Part shown: positions 51,855-61,450 of the stretch, in pieces
Numbering within the stretch: position 1 is the first letter of the stretch
How the letters are laid out: every line of letters starts with the position of its first letter
DNA from: Pseudomonadota bacterium
GTDB taxonomy: Bacteria > Pseudomonadota > Gammaproteobacteria > Xanthomonadales > SZUA-38
Assembly: GCA_039033415.1 (NCBI GenBank)
Contig: JBCCCR010000015.1
Location: 1-64,000 of the forward strand
Direction: 5' to 3'
DNA length: 64,000 bases
The notes under the pieces: model-generated
Told to the model about the DNA's origin: nothing
The model's database searches: none
The model's input: the letters and a program-made list of their open reading frames with translations, nothing else
Translations under genes and position numbers: made by a program

Positions 51855-53363
51855 GTGGCAACCCCGCAACTTATTGATCTGAGTAACTACAGCACGCTGC
51901 TTGTTCAGTCGACTCAAAGTCGGGCGGGATCTCCCGACGGCAATTTCTTCTTCGACGTGGCCAACGGCCGAGTGGAGATCATCACGGCGGAGGAGTTGGC
52001 TCAGGTAGATTTGGGGAGCGGTCTCGAAGCCAACCCGCTAACGCAGGATCTCGGCATTAAGATGGAAGCCTGTTATGCGTTTGAACGGCAGGAGCGGCGA
52101 GTCGACGAGGAGCTTCGAAAATACGACCCGTTCTTTGACGGCGTGTTTAAGTTCGGGGGTGCGTATAACGCAATCAACGGTCGCAAGTTTGACGATGCAT
52201 CTGGCTCCGGCACCTCGCTTACGGGAGACGACCGCGCCAAACTGCGCGGCTCCGGCTGGAGGGAACTCGCCGCTGACGGTTCGATTGACCGAATTTATTA
52301 CGGTGCGTTTTCCCTGAGCCCGATTTTGGCTCTGTCACAGCCTTACTATCAGCTGTCTAACGGCGGCGCTCCGGTAGATTTCAACAAGGACGGCCCGATC
52401 GACGAAGCGATTCAGGTTTTCGGTACCACGGCGAACGGCGACGCGGGAGCGGGGAACTTCGATACTCGGACGTTCTTGTCACTAAAGGTTCGGACCTACG
52501 GTCAGAACTACGACGAAAAGCAACTAGCGGACTCTGGTGTAACGGAGATGGGCGGCTACGCGACCGGTTTCGCTATCGGGGAGACGCCCCACCTCACGAG
52601 CGGCGCCTTTGCGCTGGCCGATGTCTATGGCGGCGCTCAGATCTCGCCTTGGACTGGCATGACGCTCGAGCAGCTGGCGGCCCCGCAGGTTGAGTCCGGT
52701 TTCAACGAAGCGGACGGCAACTTTACCTGGGTTCTGAACAACGACAACAACGGGAGCCTATACGAAGCTGTTGCGTTTCTCGACGCGCTGGCTCAGACAG
52801 ACGACGATATTGATTCCGGAGCTATCTCAGTTACCAACGGGAAACGAGTCGGAACGTGGTACGCCTACGATGCGCAGGGCCGCATCGTCACCAACTCGCC
52901 GTTCTCGAGCCAAGGACTCTTTATCGAGAACGTTCCGACAGCAGACGAACAGCTGGTTGTCTTCACTGATGACGCGGGAGGCACCAAGACTCGACCGTTC
53001 CAAGTCTCGATCCAGGTGACTGTCGGCCCCAACGCTGTGGCCGATACAAACGCTTGGTATCACGCCTTCTATCTGGACGGCCCGGGCGGTAGTGATTTCA
53101 ACACCGTTAACGCATTGACTATCCAAGACTCGACGGCTACCGAGGTCAAAGGGAACGTGGCGACCGATCAGGTATCGAATCGTATTGACTTCGCTTTCGA
53201 CTACGATGGCGACACGATTGGCGGACCTGCTGGTACGGACAAAGACGGGGTCTTTCAATGTGAAGGAGACGGCGGGGTCACCGCAGCCAAGACTGTCTTC
53301 ACAATATCGCGTACGACCACGATCGCCGTCTCCTGCGTGCCGGGTGTTGAGACCAATGTCTGA
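51855..53363 (+). CDS. tail or baseplate-associated structural protein
   Basis: A 502-residue protein from GTG 51855. No named domain; segments such as FFDVANGRVEIITAEELAQV and FLSLKVRTYGQNYDEKQL recur in phage tail-associated proteins of this layout. It ends in a beta module with GVETNV, like the end of the 49277 product (VETNV). Confidence 0.6.
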   Translation: MATPQLIDLSNYSTLLVQSTQSRAGSPDGNFFFDVANGRVEIITAEELAQVDLGSGLEANPLTQDLGIKMEACYAFERQERRVDEELRKYDPFFDGVFKFGGAYNAINGRKFDDASGSGTSLTGDDRAKLRGSGWRELAADGSIDRIYYGAFSLSPILALSQPYYQLSNGGAPVDFNKDGPIDEAIQVFGTTANGDAGAGNFDTRTFLSLKVRTYGQNYDEKQLADSGVTEMGGYATGFAIGETPHLTSGAFALADVYGGAQISPWTGMTLEQLAAPQVESGFNEADGNFTWVLNNDNNGSLYEAVAFLDALAQTDDDIDSGAISVTNGKRVGTWYAYDAQGRIVTNSPFSSQGLFIENVPTADEQLVVFTDDAGGTKTRPFQVSIQVTVGPNAVADTNAWYHAFYLDGPGGSDFNTVNALTIQDSTATEVKGNVATDQVSNRIDFAFDYDGDTIGGPAGTDKDGVFQCEGDGGVTAAKTVFTISRTTTIAVSCVPGVETNV

Positions 53364-53944
53364 TGGCTCAGATTGCCTCCGAGGATTACGTCAACCTGCG
53401 GATTTATCTGCACGCTGACACGGTAAGCCAGGGTTTCGACCCCGCTGCAATGCAGCGAGAGCATCGAGCGCTTCGCCGCCTAGACGCGAACGGAGAGCGC
53501 GCCTTTGACCCGATGGTGTCGTTCTCCGGCAACGAATCGAAGGGCGGCGGCAACTTCACCGCGGGCTTGACTATTCTGCGCTCGGGCGTTCGGATCGTTC
53601 CGTTCGACGCAAACCACTCGCTCGATCTGTTGAATGAGATCGTCAACATCGACGACGCGATCTCTGACCGCGACGTGTTCGATCGATCGTTGATCACGTC
53701 GAGCGTTGACATCGACCCGGTCTATTCACCGGTGGAGATCCGCGAGGTCTCATCGGGAAGTGGATTGAGCGTGGATGAACAAGCTCAGCTGCTTTTGGTC
53801 AGCCGAATCATTCAGGCCGACATGTATTTCGACAAGACGGCCGGATTGCTGCACTACTACGACCCCGGCACGACTATCGACATCATTCCGCCGAAGCAGG
53901 TGTCGGGGGAAGAAGTCGCCGGCACGGTTCAGTTGACGACGTAA
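53363..53944 (+). CDS. phage structural protein
   Basis: A 193-residue protein (GLTILRSGVRIVPFDANHSL, IIQADMYFDKTAGLLHYYDP), coupled by 1-nt overlaps at both ends. Not named; virion-associated by position. Confidence 0.55.
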   Translation: MAQIASEDYVNLRIYLHADTVSQGFDPAAMQREHRALRRLDANGERAFDPMVSFSGNESKGGGNFTAGLTILRSGVRIVPFDANHSLDLLNEIVNIDDAISDRDVFDRSLITSSVDIDPVYSPVEIREVSSGSGLSVDEQAQLLLVSRIIQADMYFDKTAGLLHYYDPGTTIDIIPPKQVSGEEVAGTVQLTT

Positions 53945-54174
53945 TGATCCAGGGACTTTTACTTTTCTCGGGCACTGCCGGCAGCGGCGGCTCGCCCGTC
54001 GTCGTGTCAGCGCCCCTAATTGCTACGGCAGGCGGCGGCGCCACCGTGGCGCAACTGGATCGCGCCGGTTCGATTGCAACGGCTGCGGACGCAGGCTTGG
54101 TTGCGCAGGCTTCTAACGAGTCTCTCCGCGCCGTAATAGGCGGCGGGGCACTGATTGCGGAGGTTCAAAGCTGA
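53944..54174 (+). CDS. small hypothetical protein
   Basis: A 76-residue Ala/Gly-rich protein with a Gly-Ser hinge near residue 15. Overlaps neighbours by 1 nt each. Not recognised. Confidence 0.5.
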   Translation: MIQGLLLFSGTAGSGGSPVVVSAPLIATAGGGATVAQLDRAGSIATAADAGLVAQASNESLRAVIGGGALIAEVQS

Positions 54175-54551
54175 TGGCCATCGAGCTCCCTTACATTTAC
54201 AGCGGCTATCAGTTCTCGCGACTCATCACGTTGCAGTCGGTCAACGCCAGCAACCAAGCAATCGCCTACCCGCTGGACCCCGGAACGGACGTCGTGACTG
54301 TCGCCGTCGTAAGTGAAGACGGTGATTGCGAGTACACAGACTTTGTCGCTTCGGAGTCGACAGACACCGGCGCGGACTGGCTGAACGGCGTGGTCGCCGT
54401 AAACGTCCCGGGATCGGAGACTGCAAAGCTGGCAGACCGTCACGGAGAGCAAGTTCAAGTTTGGATTCGGGTGAGTAAGGACGGCGAGCTTCAGCCGTTT
54501 CATATCATCGCGGAGGTTCGCAAAGGACCCGGCGGAGCCAGCGCTACCTAA
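54174..54551 (+). CDS. hypothetical protein
   Basis: A 125-residue beta-rich protein (YIYSGYQFSRLITLQSVNA, VQVWIRVSKDGELQPFHII). Last gene before the large terminase. May be a fibre-associated domain; not recognised. Confidence 0.55.
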   Translation: MAIELPYIYSGYQFSRLITLQSVNASNQAIAYPLDPGTDVVTVAVVSEDGDCEYTDFVASESTDTGADWLNGVVAVNVPGSETAKLADRHGEQVQVWIRVSKDGELQPFHIIAEVRKGPGGASAT

Positions 54552-54564
54552 CACGGAAGACTAA

Positions 54565-56598
54565 ATGGACAACTATCTATCGCTAAGGACAGTGATAGAG
54601 GATTGCGCCGAGGTATTTAAACCGGTTCGCGATATCTCAATCGCGGACTTCGCCGCTGAAAAGCTGCCGAACTTCAATCCCGAAGTGACGCACTTGATGG
54701 CAAAGCCGGCTGAGTGCCTGCGGGACAACATCCACCGCGAAGTGGTCGTTGTCGCACCGGCGCGGACCGGTAAGACCCAGATGTTGATCGACAACTGGAT
54801 CTTGCACGGAATTCTCAACGATCCGGCAGATATGAAGGTGTTTTGCCCGGACGAGAAGTTCGCCCGCTGGTTCTCGAAGAAGCGGATCGATGTCGAGCTC
54901 ATGGGTGCGGTCCCCGAGCTTAGAAGCCAGATTCGCCCGGGCGCCCACAACGACAACGTCTACGACAAGATCTTTCGCAATGGCGTGATGCTGTCGATCG
55001 GCTGGCCGTCAAAGTCTCAGCTGGCCGGTCGTGACTTAACCCGGGTTGCGTTTACAGACTACGACCGCGGCGTGGAAAGCGTCGGCGGCGAAGGTAGCCA
55101 GTTCGAGCTCGGCGCCAAGCGAACGGAGGCGGCCCTTTCCCGAGCCAAGGTGCTCGCGGAGAGCTCGCCCGGTAAAGCAGTCTACGACCCGAAGTGGAAG
55201 CCGCGCAGCCTTCACGACGCGCCGCCTACGACCGGCATCCTGGGTCTGTATCGCGATGGCGATCGGCATCGGGTCTACGGCAAGTGCCCGCACTGCAAAG
55301 AGTACTTCATGCCGGAAGCCGGGCCCGAAGCGCTCAGCATTCCGGCGGAAGGAACAAACGAAGAGCGCGCACTGGCGGCGTCTCTCGTCTGCACCAATTG
55401 CGGCAGCGAAATCGATCAGACGCAAGAACGCGAGTTTCGTCGGTCGGGGGAGTGGGTCGGCGAAGGCCAGACCATCCACTCGGACGGCACGATCGAAGGC
55501 GAGGTTCGACAGACCAACCGAGCAAGCTTTTGGATGCCCGGTTGGTTCGCAGGTTTTCAAACCTGGGCCGGCATCGCGCTGCGCTATTTGCGCGGCCTTG
55601 AGAGCTATAACGAGACAGGCGACGAAGAGCCCCTTCGCGTCTGCTACAACACCGACATGGGCGCCCCGTACATCGAGATGGGGCGTCGATCGGACGAAGA
55701 CCATGCGACCGCCATGCAGGACCGAAAGGTCCCGTTGGAACGCTACCAGCTCCCTGAGTGGACGCGGTGCGTATTGGCGTCCGTTGATGTTCAGGGCGGC
55801 GCCAAGTCGCGATTCGAAGTTCTGTTCTTGGCAGTCGGTGAGCATCGAAAGCAGGCCGTCATCGATCGGAAAAGCATCCGGCTTTCTGCTCGAAAACTCA
55901 CAAATGGCGAGTATGACAAGTTGCGTCCGGCCCAGTATGTCGAGGACTGGCGTCTGATCGAGCAGCAGGTGATCAACACCACCTACAAGCTGCCTAATGG
56001 TCGTGAGATGCGAGTTCTCCGAGCCGGTGTTGACACGGGCGGCGAGGACGGCGTTACGAACAACGCCTATGCGTGGTACCGCGAGCTCCGTGAGCGGGGG
56101 CTGCACCAGCGGGTCGTCCTGGTCAAGGGTATGGGCCCGAACCCGCCGTATCGAACCAAGGTCTCGTACCCAGACGACAAATCGAACGCCAACGGCGAAA
56201 TCCCGGTACTGCTGTTGAACACCAACGCGCTGAAAGACGCGGTTTGGGGCGACATCACTCGGCACGACCCAGGCCCCGGCTACGTGTACTACCCGCAGTG
56301 GTTAAAGGACTGGTTCTTTCAGGAGCTGTGCGCCGAGCAGCGAATGCCGAAGGGCTGGGAGCGAATCGGCGCCAAACCCAACGAATCTTTTGACTTGTTC
56401 GTCTACATCCGCGGCATGTGGATCGATATGGGCGGCGACCGGGTGGACTGGAGCAATCCACCGATTTGGCTTCGCAGCTGGGACTTGAATCCGGAGGTTA
56501 TGGCTCCGCAAGCCCGGCGAGAAATGCAGCGATCCACACAGGCCGCAGTGGCAGCTACGCCCGCGCGCCCTACGCGCTTCAGATACAGGAGTAGGTGA
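54565..56598 (+). CDS. terminase large subunit (gpA family)
   Basis: A 677-residue packaging motor. Walker A APARTGKT (about 64-71), a VAFTDYDRG segment, a zinc pair CPHC ... CTNC (about 238-280) and a C-terminal nuclease part (GVDTGGEDGVTNNAYAW) are the gpA marks. It cuts concatemers at cos and pumps DNA into the prohead. The small subunit is about 14 kb upstream, before the lysis and fibre genes. Confidence 0.93.
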   Translation: MDNYLSLRTVIEDCAEVFKPVRDISIADFAAEKLPNFNPEVTHLMAKPAECLRDNIHREVVVVAPARTGKTQMLIDNWILHGILNDPADMKVFCPDEKFARWFSKKRIDVELMGAVPELRSQIRPGAHNDNVYDKIFRNGVMLSIGWPSKSQLAGRDLTRVAFTDYDRGVESVGGEGSQFELGAKRTEAALSRAKVLAESSPGKAVYDPKWKPRSLHDAPPTTGILGLYRDGDRHRVYGKCPHCKEYFMPEAGPEALSIPAEGTNEERALAASLVCTNCGSEIDQTQEREFRRSGEWVGEGQTIHSDGTIEGEVRQTNRASFWMPGWFAGFQTWAGIALRYLRGLESYNETGDEEPLRVCYNTDMGAPYIEMGRRSDEDHATAMQDRKVPLERYQLPEWTRCVLASVDVQGGAKSRFEVLFLAVGEHRKQAVIDRKSIRLSARKLTNGEYDKLRPAQYVEDWRLIEQQVINTTYKLPNGREMRVLRAGVDTGGEDGVTNNAYAWYRELRERGLHQRVVLVKGMGPNPPYRTKVSYPDDKSNANGEIPVLLLNTNALKDAVWGDITRHDPGPGYVYYPQWLKDWFFQELCAEQRMPKGWERIGAKPNESFDLFVYIRGMWIDMGGDRVDWSNPPIWLRSWDLNPEVMAPQARREMQRSTQAAVAATPARPTRFRYRSR

Positions 56599-56834
56599 TG
56601 GCCACTACAGCCGAACAAAAGATCAAGGCCTTGCAGTCCAAGATTGAAGACCTGGAGGACGCGCTGGGCTCTGGAGAGAAAGTTGTGAAGTTCACCGACG
56701 GAACTCTCACCGAGTACCGATCGGTAGAGGAGATCAAGGCGGCGGTGCAGTACTTCACCGATCAGATCACCAGGCTGAACGAAGAAGTACCCCATCGAGC
56801 GTACACGGTTCGGGTGAACCAAGGCTATGTCTGA
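56598..56834 (+). CDS. gpW-like head-tail joining protein
   Basis: A 78-residue protein from ATG 56598, inside the terminase stop (TGATG) with AGGAG upstream. A helix-rich N terminus (EQKIKALQSKIEDLEDALGS) and VEEIKAAVQYFTDQI fit gpW. Place between terminase and portal is standard. Confidence 0.8.
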   Translation: MATTAEQKIKALQSKIEDLEDALGSGEKVVKFTDGTLTEYRSVEEIKAAVQYFTDQITRLNEEVPHRAYTVRVNQGYV

Positions 56835-58374
56835 ACAGAATTGCCGAATCGGCAAGGTTGAGCCGGCATACAAAGCCGCCGGTGTCGGACCGAGAATCGT
56901 TAATTGGATTGGGACGAGCCGCGGACCGCAGTCGACGATCCAAGGCAGCCTGACCAACCTCCGGAACCGCAGCCGGCAGGAGCATCGGAACAACCCGTGG
57001 GTCCGCAAAGCGCTGACCTCTCTTGTCGCCAACGAAGTTGGAACCGGCGTAAGCCCCGCTTCATTGGCACTAGACGTCGGTCATCGGGAAGCGATCGACG
57101 ACCTGTGGAAGATTTCTCACGAACAAATCGACGCGGACCACGCCACGAACTTCTATGGCCTGGAGGCCATGATCGTGGGGGCGCGCCGACAGTCCGGAGA
57201 GTGCTTTGTTCGGCGTCGACCGCGGCGAGTCGGTACACCGGACCTGGCGGTACCGCTTCAGATTCAGGTTCTCGAAGGGGATTTCTGTCCGCATAGCAAA
57301 GACGAAGATCTCTCGAACGGCAACCGAATTCGATCAGGCATCGAGTTCAATCGCCGCGGGCAACGCGTGGCGTACCACATGTACCCGGAGCATCCTGGCG
57401 ATCGAAGCACCGTTTTCTTGCGGACTGTCGACACGATCCGGATTCCGGCGAGCCAAATCATCCATCACTTTATCCCGAATCGGCCAGGTCAGATCCGCGG
57501 TGAGGTTGACTCAGCGACTAGCTTGCTGGCGGCCAAGAATTTTCACGAGTACTCGGATACGGAGCTGGAGAGGAAGAAAGCGCGCGCACCGTTTACCGGC
57601 TTCCTGGCGCGCGAGAAGGTAGACGGCTGGGCATACAACCCGATTACGGGTTCGGAGATCAACTCCGAAACGAATCAAGGCAAGAGCGTAGAGCCTCCGC
57701 CAGTTGATTTTTACCCCGGCGCGATCCTTACCGGGCTTCCGGGCGAGTCTCTTGATCTCTTCAATGCCGACGACAACGGCAAAGGGTACGCCGACTACAT
57801 GCGCTGGCAGCTGCTCACTGTGGCTGCGGGCTACGGCCTTCCTTATGAATTGCTTTCTGGCGACTGGAGCAAGGTCAACGACCGCTTGGTCCGCGCGATT
57901 CTTAACGAGTTTCACCGGCTGATTGAGATGAACCGGGAGCACTATTTGGTGCACCAGGTTTGTCGCGTTGTCCGTCGTTGGTGGATGGATTGGGCCGTAT
58001 TCACTGGTGCGCTGACGCTCCCTGGCTATGACCAAAACCGGTCCGATTATCTCGCCACGATCTGGCAGCCGCAGGCCTGGCCGTACGTGAATCCCGAGAC
58101 CGATATTAAAGCGGCCATTCTTGCGGCGAATCACGACCTGTCCAGCATCCCGGACGAAGCGCAGAAGCGCGGCGGCAACGCCGCGGCAAACGCAGAAAAG
58201 AATGCGGAGTACCGAAAAGACCGGGAAGAGTCTTTCGCCGAAGCCGGCGTGCCGGCTCCGCCTTTGGAGCCCCAGCCAGGTGCTGGGGCTTCCCCTTCTA
58301 ACGAGGACGACGATGTTCCAGAAGATGATGAAAACGATCCGGCGACTGGGTCCGCACAGCAGTCTAGCGGCTGA
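56827..58374 (+). CDS. portal protein (lambda gpB family)
   Basis: A 515-residue protein. NRSRQEHRNNPWVRKALTSL, the RPGQIRGEVDSATSLLAAKN stretch and PYELLSGDWSKVNDRLVRA identify the family. It forms the dodecameric gateway for DNA. A 9-bp inverted repeat (58268-58290) lies near its end; the protease gene starts inside it. Confidence 0.93.
   Translation: MSEQNCRIGKVEPAYKAAGVGPRIVNWIGTSRGPQSTIQGSLTNLRNRSRQEHRNNPWVRKALTSLVANEVGTGVSPASLALDVGHREAIDDLWKISHEQIDADHATNFYGLEAMIVGARRQSGECFVRRRPRRVGTPDLAVPLQIQVLEGDFCPHSKDEDLSNGNRIRSGIEFNRRGQRVAYHMYPEHPGDRSTVFLRTVDTIRIPASQIIHHFIPNRPGQIRGEVDSATSLLAAKNFHEYSDTELERKKARAPFTGFLAREKVDGWAYNPITGSEINSETNQGKSVEPPPVDFYPGAILTGLPGESLDLFNADDNGKGYADYMRWQLLTVAAGYGLPYELLSGDWSKVNDRLVRAILNEFHRLIEMNREHYLVHQVCRVVRRWWMDWAVFTGALTLPGYDQNRSDYLATIWQPQAWPYVNPETDIKAAILAANHDLSSIPDEAQKRGGNAAANAEKNAEYRKDREESFAEAGVPAPPLEPQPGAGASPSNEDDDVPEDDENDPATGSAQQSSG
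58268..58290. repeat. inverted repeat in the end of the portal gene
   Basis: AGCCCCAGC (58268-58276) and GCTGGGGCT (58282-58290) form a perfect 9-bp stem with a 5-nt loop, 23 nt before the protease ATG. It could fold in mRNA and modulate the protease's translation. Confidence 0.4.
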
Positions 58375-59650
58375 GGTCCACGCCAATCTCTATGGCCAAG
58401 TTCTGGCTATCGAAGAGACCCATCTGAACGCGTACTTGACGCACGTATTCGCCAATCAAGAGATGCTGGCCGCTGGCCCCTCTATGGTCAGTTCATCGCC
58501 GATCGTTAGTGAATCGGGCGTTGCCGTGCTGAACATCTCCGGACCACTGCTTGCGCGCGAGGTGGGCTTCTGCAGTCCGCTGTCGTACGACGCGATCCGC
58601 GGGTCAATCGAGACCGCGCTGGAAGATCCCCGGGTCAATCAGATTGTGCTGCGGATGGACACTCCAGGCGGCCACGCCAGTGGCGCGTTCGAGTTGGCCG
58701 AGTTCATTTTCGAATCGCGGGGCAAGAAGCCCATCGTTGCTGCCGTCGACCCACTAGCAGCTTCTGCCGGCTATCTGATCGCAGCCTCGGCCGATCGAGT
58801 TTATCTGGGGCCCACAGGGCAAGTTGGAAGTATCGGAACGGCCTGGATGCATGAGTCCATCGCTGGAATGAACGAACAAATGGGAAGGGAGGTGACCACA
58901 GTCTACTTCGGTGCTCACAAGGTCGATGGGAATCGAAATTTTCCCTTGAGTGAGCAAGCTCGGGCTCGCGCACAGTCCGAGGTGGATCAGTTGGGCAATG
59001 AGTTCGTAGCGGCCGTGGCTCGCTACCGAGGTCTGACGCCCGACGCCGTGGCGGCTACCGAAGCGCTGGTTTATCGCGGCCAAGAGGCCATCAATCTGGG
59101 CTTGGCCGACGAATTGGCCGACTTTGACACCGTATTGGAGAACGCAATGCCGAAAGAACAATCTGTAACCCTGGGCACTGGTGCCCCTTCAGTGTCTGCG
59201 GAGGCAGACCCGAATCAGCCGATCGCTGCAACCGAACCGACTACTGAGCCTCAACAGCCAGCCGCTCCGGCAGCGCCCGCGGCAATGGACGCCGGCTCCG
59301 TGCTCAATGCGGTTGTGCAAGCCGGCTTCGCAGAGCAGACCGCAGTCCAACTGGTAACCCAGGAATGGCAGCTGGAATCGCTCACTGCAAAGCTCGCTGA
59401 GCTGACCGAACTCCGAGAACACTTTGGAAGCCTTGGTCTTGATGCAGACAGCGTCGTCGCTGCGTATCTGCGAAGCCCGGTCGAAGGCTTCCGAATGGCT
59501 ATGTCGTCTCGAGAAGAAGACCTCGATCCGGACATTTCTAACACCCCGCCCGCTCCGCGTACCGAGGAAGAAATCGCCGAGGAACGGTCGACCGCTATGT
59601 GGGACAAGGCGCAAACCGCCGAATCCTCCGACTCCAAGATCTGGGGCTAA
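58313..59650 (+). CDS. head maturation protease (S49/gpC-like)
   Basis: A 445-residue protein from ATG 58313 (GAGGA upstream), overlapping the portal gene by 62 nt. The S49 core has RMDTPGGHASG, the nucleophile Ser in LAASAGYLIAA (about 152) and the general-base Lys in YFGAHKVDGNRN (about 203). The part after about 285 is a Pro/Ala-rich linker and a helical region that probably acts as scaffold (lambda Nu3-like) after internal cleavage. Confidence 0.9.
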   Translation: MFQKMMKTIRRLGPHSSLAAEVHANLYGQVLAIEETHLNAYLTHVFANQEMLAAGPSMVSSSPIVSESGVAVLNISGPLLAREVGFCSPLSYDAIRGSIETALEDPRVNQIVLRMDTPGGHASGAFELAEFIFESRGKKPIVAAVDPLAASAGYLIAASADRVYLGPTGQVGSIGTAWMHESIAGMNEQMGREVTTVYFGAHKVDGNRNFPLSEQARARAQSEVDQLGNEFVAAVARYRGLTPDAVAATEALVYRGQEAINLGLADELADFDTVLENAMPKEQSVTLGTGAPSVSAEADPNQPIAATEPTTEPQQPAAPAAPAAMDAGSVLNAVVQAGFAEQTAVQLVTQEWQLESLTAKLAELTELREHFGSLGLDADSVVAAYLRSPVEGFRMAMSSREEDLDPDISNTPPAPRTEEEIAEERSTAMWDKAQTAESSDSKIWG

Positions 59651-59700
59651 CGCCGGCTGACTTGGTTAAACCCTAACGGCAACAACAAGAGGTAACAACA

Positions 59701-60066
59701 ATGCCGAGCATTACTGAAACGCGACACGCTGGCGAGTTTCTCCTGGGCGAGTGGGATGCCATCTATTCCCAGGATGCCGCCATTCTTTTTAACGGCGAAG
59801 GCGCGCTGCTTCCCGGCGCAGTCTTGGGTAAGCGAACTGCCGACGGCAAGTACGTGGCTCTGAACCCGGGCGGTTCGGGCGGCGCCGAAGTTGCCGCAGG
59901 AATTTTGTTCGAGGCCGCCGACTCCTCAACCGGGGATGCAGTCTGCGTCGTCGTGGCACGTGACGCCATGGTGAACGGAAAGCTGCTGGATTGGGGCGCC
60001 GCATCCGCACCGCAGATCGTAACCGCTACCGCTGAGCTTCTGGCGGCTGGCATCAAAGTCATTTAA
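59701..60066 (+). CDS. head decoration protein (gpD/HDPD-like)
   Basis: A 121-residue protein. The layout EWDAIYSQDAAILFNGEGALL, GAVLGKRTADGKYVALNPGG and AGIKVI end matches the lambda gpD/HDPD family, which stabilises the expanded head. It lies between protease and capsid, as in lambda. Confidence 0.88.
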   Translation: MPSITETRHAGEFLLGEWDAIYSQDAAILFNGEGALLPGAVLGKRTADGKYVALNPGGSGGAEVAAGILFEAADSSTGDAVCVVVARDAMVNGKLLDWGAASAPQIVTATAELLAAGIKVI

Positions 60067-60079
60067 TCGGAGGTAGCTC

Positions 60080-61102
60080 ATGAGTTTGCTTGATATTTTC
60101 GCTGCGGATGGGTTCACCACCGCGAGCATGATTACGCCCATCGATCGAGTCCAAACGGTACCCGGTCAAATTGGGAGTCTGGGGATCTTCGTTTCCACCC
60201 CGGTGCGAGACATCACGGTTCACATTGAAGAGCGCGCTGGAGAGATTCAGCTGATCCCAACGTCTCAGCGTGGCGCCGAGCCGACCACGAAAGACAAAGA
60301 GAAGCGCACCGTTCGCTCCCTCGAGATCCCTCGCATCGCAGTGATGGATCGGATTAACGCGTCTGAGCTGCAGTTCTTGCGCGCCTTCGGCGAAGAGCAA
60401 CAGCAGGTTGAGGCTGCGGCCGAAATCAATAAGCGGTGGTCCGGTCCGAACGGTCTGATGTCCGACATTGAGATGACTTGGGAGCACATGCGCCTCGGCG
60501 CCCTGCGCACTCAGCTTCTGGATGCCGACGGCAGTACCGTGCTGTATGACTACGCCACCGAGTTCGGTGTGGCCTCACCGACCTTTAACCCCAACTCGGC
60601 GCTTACCGGCGGCCAGTTCCGGTCCAGTATCGAGAACAACGTTACTCGCTACATGCGGCGAACGGCCAAAGGCGCCAACATCTCCGCTGGTGTGGTTGCG
60701 CTTTGTGCTGAGGGTGCTTGGGATAAGCTGATGCAGAACGCCGAGATTCGGGAGACCTTCCTGAATTATGAGGCGGCGGCTCAGCTTCGCGAGAACACGG
60801 TTGGCAGCTCGTTCAACTTCGCGGGCGTTCAGTTCCAGGAGTACTTTGGTACTGATGACAACAATACTGTGGCTCTCACTGGCGATGACATCGTGTTCTT
60901 CCCGGCGGGCCAGTCTGGTGCCTTCGAGGTTTGCTGGGCGCCAGGTGAGGGATTCGATGATGTCGGCTCTCTCGGTCGTCCCACTTATCCGTTCCTGACT
61001 CGTGACGAGAAACGAAACCGGTACGTGGATGTTGAGATCTACAGCTACCCTCTGTACATCTGCCGACGCCCGGATCTGGTGATCCGCGGGACCATGTCCT
61101 AA
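60080..61102 (+). CDS. major capsid protein (gpE family)
   Basis: A 340-residue protein with GGAGGT upstream. The family pattern SMITPIDRVQTVPGQIGSLG, IEERAGEIQLIPTSQRG and WEHMRLGALRTQLLDADGS is clear. Followed by a strong hairpin. Confidence 0.93.
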   Translation: MSLLDIFAADGFTTASMITPIDRVQTVPGQIGSLGIFVSTPVRDITVHIEERAGEIQLIPTSQRGAEPTTKDKEKRTVRSLEIPRIAVMDRINASELQFLRAFGEEQQQVEAAAEINKRWSGPNGLMSDIEMTWEHMRLGALRTQLLDADGSTVLYDYATEFGVASPTFNPNSALTGGQFRSSIENNVTRYMRRTAKGANISAGVVALCAEGAWDKLMQNAEIRETFLNYEAAAQLRENTVGSSFNFAGVQFQEYFGTDDNNTVALTGDDIVFFPAGQSGAFEVCWAPGEGFDDVGSLGRPTYPFLTRDEKRNRYVDVEIYSYPLYICRRPDLVIRGTMS

Positions 61103-61112
61103 GGCGGCAAAC

Positions 61113-61135
61113 GGGCCCCCTTTTTTAGGGGGCCC
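61113..61135 (+). promoter_or_regulatory. strong hairpin after the capsid gene
   Basis: GGGCCCCC (61113-61120), loop TTTTTTA, GGGGGCCC (61128-61135): perfect 8-bp GC stem. No T-run follows, so it may be a partial terminator or an mRNA 3'-end stabiliser that lowers downstream expression. Its 3' arm also holds the only G-rich RBS-like sequence for ATG 61145. Confidence 0.6.
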
Positions 61136-61144
61136 AAGTCCTAT

Positions 61145-61450
61145 ATGGCTCAGGCAAAACACATTCGACTGTTTCGGGCGACGTTCCGTCACCACGGCGA
61201 GGACTACCCGTACCGTTTCCAAAACGGGCAGGAAAGAACCGTCCGGGCGGTCGTTCGATTTGGTCACCAAGTTATCGACTCCGACAACAACGTCGTCGCG
61301 GATTCTGCAGACGTGGTTTACCTCCAAAAATCGGAGGTGCCCAAACCTAGTCAGGGCGACCGAATCATTATCGACGGGGATGGGTACGTCCTGGGTCAGC
61401 GCCTAGACCAAACCGGCTTTTACGGCGCGTATCTGATTCAAAATGACTAG
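61145..61450 (+). CDS. head completion or connector protein
   Basis: A 101-residue beta-rich protein (FRATFRHHGEDYPYRFQNG, RIIIDGDGYVLGQRL). Size and place fit a gpFII or head-tail connector, but no family is certain. Its end overlaps the next gene by 8 nt. Confidence 0.6.
   Translation: MAQAKHIRLFRATFRHHGEDYPYRFQNGQERTVRAVVRFGHQVIDSDNNVVADSADVVYLQKSEVPKPSQGDRIIIDGDGYVLGQRLDQTGFYGAYLIQND

Noticed and set aside
55036-56265. 409-codon frame antisense to large terminase
   Set aside because: Shadow frame; the terminase has Walker and zinc motifs.
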